A stretch of DNA of 10,814 nt. It comes from Candidatus Thorarchaeota archaeon (GTDB taxonomy: Archaea; Asgardarchaeota; Thorarchaeia; Thorarchaeales; Thorarchaeaceae). Numbering within the stretch: position 1 is the stretch's first letter; each line of letters begins with the position of its first letter. The stretch spans positions 1 to 10,814 of the forward strand of contig JABCSP010000051.1 of assembly GCA_018238825.1 (NCBI GenBank), in the 5' to 3' direction. Made by a program: the position numbers and the translations under genes. The notes under the pieces are model-generated. The model saw only the letters and a program-made list of their open reading frames with translations. It had not been told where the DNA came from and made no database searches. Positions 6,312 through 10,814 of this stretch are shown here, piece after piece.

Positions 6312-8476
6312 TTGCCTGCCTCCATCCATTTACCCGCCGTCCCCTTATGTACGGGTGTGGGACCAAGCTCGTTAGCACGGCGTACCATTTCAGATATTGC
6401 AGTTGTGAACCTTTCAGGCTCAGCACTAAACATTCGAAACATGTCTACACGTTCACCTTTCCAACCAATAGCATTCAAAATATCACGAGCTACATCTACC
6501 TGTACCTGTGCAATTTCATTGCCTGTTCCTCCAGCATGGCACCTATCCGTTTCACAAGCAGCAATCATGACTGAGCTCGCACCACCTTCAAAGGCCTTGA
6601 GAATATCAATGATACTCACCCGACCTGCACAGGGTACTGGAATCAGACGTGTGCTTGCGGGATACTCCATCTTTTGAGTGCCAGCAATGTCCATAGTGGA
6701 AACTGCACATTCTTCACAGTAGAAACACAGAGTTATTGGGTAATCTGGTCCCGCTCCATCAAGAGTGGCTTCAATCTCAGACCACATCTGATCATTGGAT
6801 AAGAAATTCAATTGAGTGGCTCCAGTAGGACAGAGACTTTGACAGACACCACAAGAATGACAATTAAGAGTGTCAATTGCGGCTTTGAACAGTATTTTAT
6901 CATCCTCACTCGTTTCCTCGGAATCAGTCTGTTCAATCATAATTGGGACTCCACGAGGACAATGCTGTGCACAGAGACTGCATCCTACACAATCATCAAC
7001 ATCTAGGACTGCACCTCTCAAGATAGCCTGAATTTTTCCACCTTGGAGTTCATTGTGTAGAACAAGTGCACCAGCTTGGGCATCTGTTATTGATTCTGAA
7101 ACAAATTGAGGTCTTGTGACTGCTCCAACAGCAATAACACCTCTTCTACGAGTTTCATTTCGGCGCAACTTTCCATAGAGTTCCTTAATGTGACCATCAT
7201 CCTCTATAGCATATCCAAGAGTTTCTGAGAGTTCGGAAATTCCATCTGGGGGTAGAATTGCTGTTGAAAGCACTAATAGATCTGAAGGCACCTCTAGATA
7301 TGTATCCATCAGAGAGTCATAGATTTTGACTAGTGTCTTTCCATCTTGCTCCCAGACCATGCTGATTCTACCGCGAATATAATCTACACCAATTTCACGA
7401 GATTCCTTGTAGACCATTTCGTGTTCAAAAGGAACTCGAATGTCCATATAGACAACACGAACATTGGCATCCGGTATCCGTTTCAAGATTTCAAGTGAGT
7501 TGTCGATAGCAAAAGTGCAGCAGAGTTTACTGCAGTCCTTTTTGTAGTCCTCTGACCGACTACCAACACACTGGACCATTACAACCTCTTTAACAGGACC
7601 ACCATCTGATGGACGAGCTAAGGAGCCTTCTGTTAATAATCGAGATAGCTGAAACTGTGTTATTACGTCGGGATTCTTTCCGTACCGGTATTCTTCCATT
7701 CCTACCGGTTCAAACTCCTTGAATCCTGTGGCCATTACAACAGCTGATGTATTCAGAGTGAGTTCATCATCACTATCTTCTGTAAGATAGTGGATAGTGA
7801 AATTGCCCATCTCTCCAGTAACAAACTTCACCCGGGTCTTAGTCAGAATAGTGATTTTGTCGTCCTTTTCAAGAGCCTCTAGGCGGCCACTCAGAATCTC
7901 CTTACCAGATTTACCAGTGGGAGCAACAATGGGAAGGTGTTTTACATGGCCTCCAATCTGATCACTGACCTCGATGAGAGTGACATCATATCCCAGATTT
8001 GAGAGGCTCAGAGCTGATTCAATACCTGCGATTCCTCCACCGACGACTGTAACATGGTTTGTGATTTCTTTTGTTTCAGGAATCAAAGGAACGGAAGTAG
8101 CTGAACGTGCTAAAGTCCCGCGAATCATGTCCAATGACTTCTTGCTTGCTTCGTCAATATCGCCATGAACCCATGCGGAATGTTCACGAATATTGACATA
8201 CTGTATCTGTGAACTGGCAATTCTCTTTTCCTTTAGATATTGATCAATGCGAGGTTGAATTTTTTGACTTGTGCAGGCAGCAATTACTAAGTGACCTCCA
8301 TTTTCCTTCAAGAGGGCACCAATCTTTGCGAGACCTTCATCTTGGCAGACCAAATTCTCTACTGTAACTGATGATGCCAGACTATTTTTCTTTAGTTCAG
8401 ATTCGAGGAAATCGTATGAGAGCCCTAATTGTTCACCGCATGTGCATAGTAACACTGCTGATTTATTATCATCCAT
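6308..8476 (-). CDS. hdrA: HdrA-MvhD fusion, QmoB-like flavo-iron-sulfur subunit (722 aa)
   Basis: This is a soluble electron-transfer flavoprotein. The N-terminal HdrA/QmoB domain has CTCG (C11, C13), VCQDEG (C44), IAACTSQ (C68) and VNIREHSAWVH. FAD binding is at 143-177 (VVGGGIAGIESALSLSNLGY). The HdrA cluster motif is C303-x11-C315-x3-C319-C320 (VQCVGSR...DCSKLCC). Two ferredoxin clusters follow: C496-x2-C-x2-C-x3-C506 and C539-x2-C-x2-C-x3-C549. The C-terminal MvhD/FlpD domain (about 578-700) has C584-x2-C587, C616 (VPCAGRV), C641 and C646 (ACETDRCH), expected to hold a [2Fe-2S] cluster. The ferredoxin insert of methanogen HdrA is absent, as in QmoB, and the length matches QmoB. In hydrogenase-linked systems MvhD passes electrons into HdrA; here the donor may be the next gene product. 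ATG 8476 follows the previous TGA by 1 nt; the upstream TTG (8515) is less likely. Whether it bifurcates electrons is unknown. Confidence 0.94.
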   Translation of the reverse strand: MDDNKSAVLLCTCGEQLGLSYDFLESELKKNSLASSVTVENLVCQDEGLAKIGALLKENGGHLVIAACTSQKIQPRIDQYLKEKRIASSQIQYVNIREHSAWVHGDIDEASKKSLDMIRGTLARSATSVPLIPETKEITNHVTVVGGGIAGIESALSLSNLGYDVTLIEVSDQIGGHVKHLPIVAPTGKSGKEILSGRLEALEKDDKITILTKTRVKFVTGEMGNFTIHYLTEDSDDELTLNTSAVVMATGFKEFEPVGMEEYRYGKNPDVITQFQLSRLLTEGSLARPSDGGPVKEVVMVQCVGSRSEDYKKDCSKLCCTFAIDNSLEILKRIPDANVRVVYMDIRVPFEHEMVYKESREIGVDYIRGRISMVWEQDGKTLVKIYDSLMDTYLEVPSDLLVLSTAILPPDGISELSETLGYAIEDDGHIKELYGKLRRNETRRRGVIAVGAVTRPQFVSESITDAQAGALVLHNELQGGKIQAILRGAVLDVDDCVGCSLCAQHCPRGVPIMIEQTDSEETSEDDKILFKAAIDTLNCHSCGVCQSLCPTGATQLNFLSNDQMWSEIEATLDGAGPDYPITLCFYCEECAVSTMDIAGTQKMEYPASTRLIPVPCAGRVSIIDILKAFEGGASSVMIAACETDRCHAGGTGNEIAQVQVDVARDILNAIGWKGERVDMFRMFSAEPERFTTAISEMVRRANELGPTPVHKGTAGKWMEAGK
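6319..6323 (-). promoter_or_regulatory. Shine-Dalgarno site of the 972-aa flavoprotein gene
   Basis: It reads GGAGG on the minus strand, 7 nt before the ATG at 6311, inside the end of the preceding gene. It decides for the start with the 4-nt ATGA overlap over the ATG at 6329. Confidence 0.75.
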
Positions 8477-8477
8477 C

Positions 8478-9740
8478 TCATTCGCACTTCCTATTCTGGA
8501 GTATTTTTGAAACAACAGCTCTCGCCTGGGTTACACTCTCAGGAACCTCCGAAGGTCCCAGTGCAGAACCGCAAGCATAGATGCGATTTCCTACAACAAC
8601 TTCAGTTTCTGGATTTGAAGCACCAATGAAACCACTTGCTGATTTTAATCCAAGAGATTCTATAATCTGTGAACTTCCTGAAGAGGGTTCAAGAGCAGAT
8701 GATAACACGAAAAGATCTACTGCGAATTTTAGATACTTGTCCAACAATGAATCATATACAATGACTTCAAGACTTTCATCTTTTTGTGGTTCAATACTTG
8801 CTACACGTCCACGAACAAATTCTACACCAGCCTCACGTGTATCACGATAATATTTCTCATAGCGATCATAAGTTCGAATATCCATATAGACCACGCTAAC
8901 ATCTACGTTTTCTCGTTCCTGTGTGAGAATTGCTGCATGCTTCAACGCATATACACAGCAGATTTTGGAACAATATGGGTAATAATTCTCATCTCGACTT
9001 CCAACACATTGAACCATCATGACATGTTTTGCAGGTTTTCCATCAGATGGTCTCAGAAGAGCTCCTTTTGTTTCTCCAAGCGGATCTAATATCTGAGCTA
9101 ACTCAAGTTGTGTGATGATATTTGGATGTGTTCCATATCCATATTCATCCACATTTACTGGTTTCATCTCGTGGTAGCCTGTTGCAATGACAATATCAGA
9201 TACATTGATTGTTTTCTTGGTACCCTTTGCTTCAAGATTGATGGCCTTAGTTGGACACTCCTCTACTGCAATAGTAGTTCCTTCATCTTCGATTTTAGGG
9301 TCATATGTCACAGCTTGTGGTTGACACTGTGGAGATACCAAACTAAACGCCTTTGATTTCTCAATACATAGACCGCACATAGTACACTTCTTTGGGTCGA
9401 TATATTGAGGACCAATATCCAGTTTGATGCTGAATTTACCAGGAGTTCCTGAAAACTCTTCCACCTGACAATTCATCTTCAAATCAATATTGGGTTGCTC
9501 AGTAAGCGCGCTTCTATAGAAACATTTACGAATTCCAGGGCGCGAACGATTTCCTTCAAAACAATAGAAGCAATCATCTGTGGGAAATGCCTTGTAGAGA
9601 TTGAGCGCGTTCCCCCCAGTGGTTGATAACCTCTCAACTAGCACGGTCTTGATTCCGGAATCAGCCAACTCAACTGCTGCGGTCATCCCTGCCACGCCAG
9701 CACCTATGATGAGAACTGGATCAGACACTGTTCTCTTCAC
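8478..9740 (-). CDS. hdrA: Short HdrA, QmoA-like FAD/Fe-S subunit (420 aa)
   Basis: This is a short HdrA-family flavoprotein, matching QmoA in size and in lacking both the N-terminal CxCG domain and the C-terminal ferredoxins of full HdrA. FAD binding is at 8-38 (VLIIGAGVAGMTAAVELADSG). A cysteine group follows (C57, C60, C73, C91) where HdrA has its FPxxDCxxC segment. The ferredoxin insert is kept in altered form: C119-x2-C122-x2-C125, with the fourth ligand probably C162 in EECPTKAI. The HdrA cluster motif is C245-x11-C257-x3-C261-C262. The C-terminus IYACGSALGPSEVPESVTQA closes the flavin domain. It is predicted to pair with the HdrA-MvhD protein encoded 1 nt downstream and with HdrB. The GTG at 9740 lies 3 nt after the hdrB stop; a second GTG at 9728 is also possible. 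QmoA-like is a family inference: no sulfate-reduction genes are seen. Confidence 0.92.
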   Translation of the reverse strand: MKRTVSDPVLIIGAGVAGMTAAVELADSGIKTVLVERLSTTGGNALNLYKAFPTDDCFYCFEGNRSRPGIRKCFYRSALTEQPNIDLKMNCQVEEFSGTPGKFSIKLDIGPQYIDPKKCTMCGLCIEKSKAFSLVSPQCQPQAVTYDPKIEDEGTTIAVEECPTKAINLEAKGTKKTINVSDIVIATGYHEMKPVNVDEYGYGTHPNIITQLELAQILDPLGETKGALLRPSDGKPAKHVMMVQCVGSRDENYYPYCSKICCVYALKHAAILTQERENVDVSVVYMDIRTYDRYEKYYRDTREAGVEFVRGRVASIEPQKDESLEVIVYDSLLDKYLKFAVDLFVLSSALEPSSGSSQIIESLGLKSASGFIGASNPETEVVVGNRIYACGSALGPSEVPESVTQARAVVSKILQNRKCE

Positions 9741-9743
9741 ACC

Positions 9744-10610
9744 TCAGTCACTCAAATGGTCCAAGATAGGATTAGCTGGAACTCTATTCATGCTGAGCCC
9801 AACATCCTCTTCATCAAGTCCAAGAGCAAGTCCTAGTATCTGAGGATAGACTAAGACGGGAAGATTGTATATTTCACCATAAGACTCTTTGAGACCAAGT
9901 TGTTGAAGGTCTAACTGATTACCACATGCTGGACAAACAACAGTTGCAAAGACTGCACCAGCTTCTTTCATTGACTTTAATTTGTCCCTTGCTAAACGTA
10001 TTGCAAGATCCTCGTCAACAGGTAAGACTGTAGCACCACAACATTGCTTCCAAAGGGGATAGTCTACAACAGATGCTCCTGTTGCTTCTACCAATTCTTG
10101 GAGATATTCGGGTTTGAACTCTGTCACATCAGCTGGCCGAAGAAGATGGCATCCATAGTGGATGGCAATTCCAACGCCATCTAAGGGCTTTGTGATTTTC
10201 TTCTTAATCGCATCAATGCCAATATCATGATACAGCGCTTCTACAAAATGACGCGGTTTTGCAGTGCCCTTGAATTCAAGACCTTCTTTCTTCAGAATCT
10301 TATTGATCTTCGTTCGCATTTCATCATCATGTTTGAGATGGTGGTATACATCCTTGAGAGAACCAAAACAACCGTTGCATGGTGTGACTATATCGTAACC
10401 ATTCTTGTCAGCGATTGCAAGGGTTCTTGCATTGACTGTCATCCAACCCATATGATCAAAGGCTCTGAGATTGGGGCTGCCACAGCACGCTACATCCTCC
10501 AAGTAAATTAATTCCATATCAAAAGCCTGAGCTACCTTTAGCATAGCAGCTTCATAATTTGGATAGTTCACCGGTACACTACATCCAATATAGAGACTAT
10601 ATGTTGTCAT
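9744..10610 (-). CDS. hdrB: HdrB-like subunit with two CCG domains (288 aa)
   Basis: This is the catalytic-type HdrB subunit. In methanogens it reduces the CoM-S-S-CoB heterodisulfide with two noncubane [4Fe-4S] clusters; in other lineages the acceptor differs and is often unknown. Both CCG motifs are complete. Counting from the ATG at 10610, domain 1 has C10, C42-C43 and C78-x2-C81 (YIGCSVP, ACCGS, CNGCF). Domain 2 has C154, C190-C191 and C226-x2-C229 (HYGCH, QCCGA, CPACG). Spacings are in the family range. The length is near the family norm. The ATG at 10610 is preferred over the TTG at 10628: a GGTGA (10619-10623) sits 8 nt upstream and the preceding TAA is 1 nt away. All ligands are intact, so an active noncubane-cluster protein is expected. 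The presence of HdrB does not by itself imply methanogenesis. Confidence 0.95.
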   Translation of the reverse strand: MTTYSLYIGCSVPVNYPNYEAAMLKVAQAFDMELIYLEDVACCGSPNLRAFDHMGWMTVNARTLAIADKNGYDIVTPCNGCFGSLKDVYHHLKHDDEMRTKINKILKKEGLEFKGTAKPRHFVEALYHDIGIDAIKKKITKPLDGVGIAIHYGCHLLRPADVTEFKPEYLQELVEATGASVVDYPLWKQCCGATVLPVDEDLAIRLARDKLKSMKEAGAVFATVVCPACGNQLDLQQLGLKESYGEIYNLPVLVYPQILGLALGLDEEDVGLSMNRVPANPILDHLSD

Positions 10611-10611
10611 C

Positions 10612-10814
10612 TTACTCTTCACCACCAACTAGCTTCTTTGTTCTAGTTTCTTTCAGAATCGTCTTGACTGCCTCTACTGAGAGACCAGGTACTTCTGGTT
10701 CAAGACCCATATCTTCTCGCTCCCAATCTGCGGTCACTGTGTAGAGTTGACCCTTGGTAAGAAGTTCCTTAGCCAGTGCTAATACATTCACAGGTATTTT
10801 GCCTTCCTCCGCAG
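10612..10814 (-). CDS. hdrC: HdrC-like subunit, C-terminal 66 residues (5' end outside window)
   Basis: This is the 3' end of a minus-strand gene. The first full codon is at 10812 and it stops at TAA 10614-10612, 1 nt before the hdrB ATG. The visible peptide contains no cysteines. It has the features of the tail of HdrC after its two ferredoxin clusters: a GKIPVNVLALAKELL helix, then EREDMGLEPEVP, then VKTILKETRTKKL. HdrC normally carries two [4Fe-4S] clusters and wires HdrA to HdrB; that part lies beyond the window. The assignment rests on this tail pattern plus the immediately adjacent hdrB, so it is less certain than for the other subunits. The alternative is another small ferredoxin subunit in the same position. 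Confidence 0.72.
   Translation of the reverse strand, partial: AEEGKIPVNVLALAKELLTKGQLYTVTADWEREDMGLEPEVPGLSVEAVKTILKETRTKKLVGGEE

Noticed and set aside
6312..6329. Upstream ATG adding MDGGRQ to the 972-aa protein
   Set aside because: It would place the GGAGG ribosome site inside the coding region; the ATGA overlap start at 6311 is better placed.
8477..8515. TTG start adding 13 residues to the HdrA-MvhD fusion
   Set aside because: The extension overlaps the preceding gene, has no ribosome site and lies outside the conserved N-terminus.
6308..9740. Assignment to dissimilatory sulfate reduction as true Qmo
   Set aside because: No aprAB, sat, dsr or membrane QmoC is visible; only the domain layout is QmoAB-like.
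9744..10814. Evidence for methanogenesis from hdrB/hdrC
   Set aside because: Hdr-type genes are widespread in non-methanogens, and no mcr, mvhAG or other methanogenesis gene is present in the window.

Overview
The window looks archaeal. It carries a heterodisulfide-reductase (Hdr) gene cluster, tightly packed operons with stop/start overlaps, visible Shine-Dalgarno sites of the GGAGG/GGTGA type, GTG starts, and a small surface protein rich in N-glycosylation sequons. Base composition is moderately AT-leaning. An Asgard archaeon (for example the Thorarchaeia type) is a reasonable guess from gene style, but nothing in the window proves the lineage. No rRNA, tRNA, CRISPR array, insertion sequence or integrase is visible.

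Layout. Positions 2-289 (+) hold the 3' end of a TPR protein. Positions 345-950 (-) hold a short membrane-anchored surface protein of unknown function. After a 164-bp divergent intergenic region, an HD-domain (YfbR/HDDC2-like) nucleotidase runs from 1115 to 1714 (+). It converges, with a 6-bp gap, on a cupin (1721-2089, -), which lies 18 bp downstream of an acyl-CoA dehydrogenase (2108-3307, -). An 85-bp spacer (3308-3392) with a small hairpin and a 12-bp palindrome separates these two from the main operon. The remaining 7.4 kb is one minus-strand operon in the order hdrC (3' end only), hdrB, short HdrA, long HdrA-MvhD fusion, and a 972-residue GltD/NfnB-like flavoprotein with C-terminal ferredoxin clusters. 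Junctions there are 1 nt, 3 nt, 1 nt and a 4-nt ATGA overlap.

How the genes may work together. The two consecutive HdrA-type flavoproteins match in size and domain order the QmoA (short HdrA) and QmoB (HdrA plus MvhD domain) pair of sulfate reducers. Here they are paired with soluble HdrB and HdrC rather than the membrane subunit QmoC, and there are no APS reductase genes in view. The fifth gene adds an FAD/NAD(P)H module joined to two [4Fe-4S] clusters. The likely reading is a soluble, multi-flavin complex that moves electrons between NAD(P)H, ferredoxin and a disulfide or other acceptor at HdrB, possibly by flavin-based bifurcation or confurcation. The nearby acyl-CoA dehydrogenase suggests, without proving, a link to acyl-CoA oxidation. 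The physiological substrate cannot be read from the sequence. Unusual points are the split Fe-S inventory of the two HdrA proteins, a winged-helix-like segment inside the flavoenzyme, and its unrecognised helical N-terminus.
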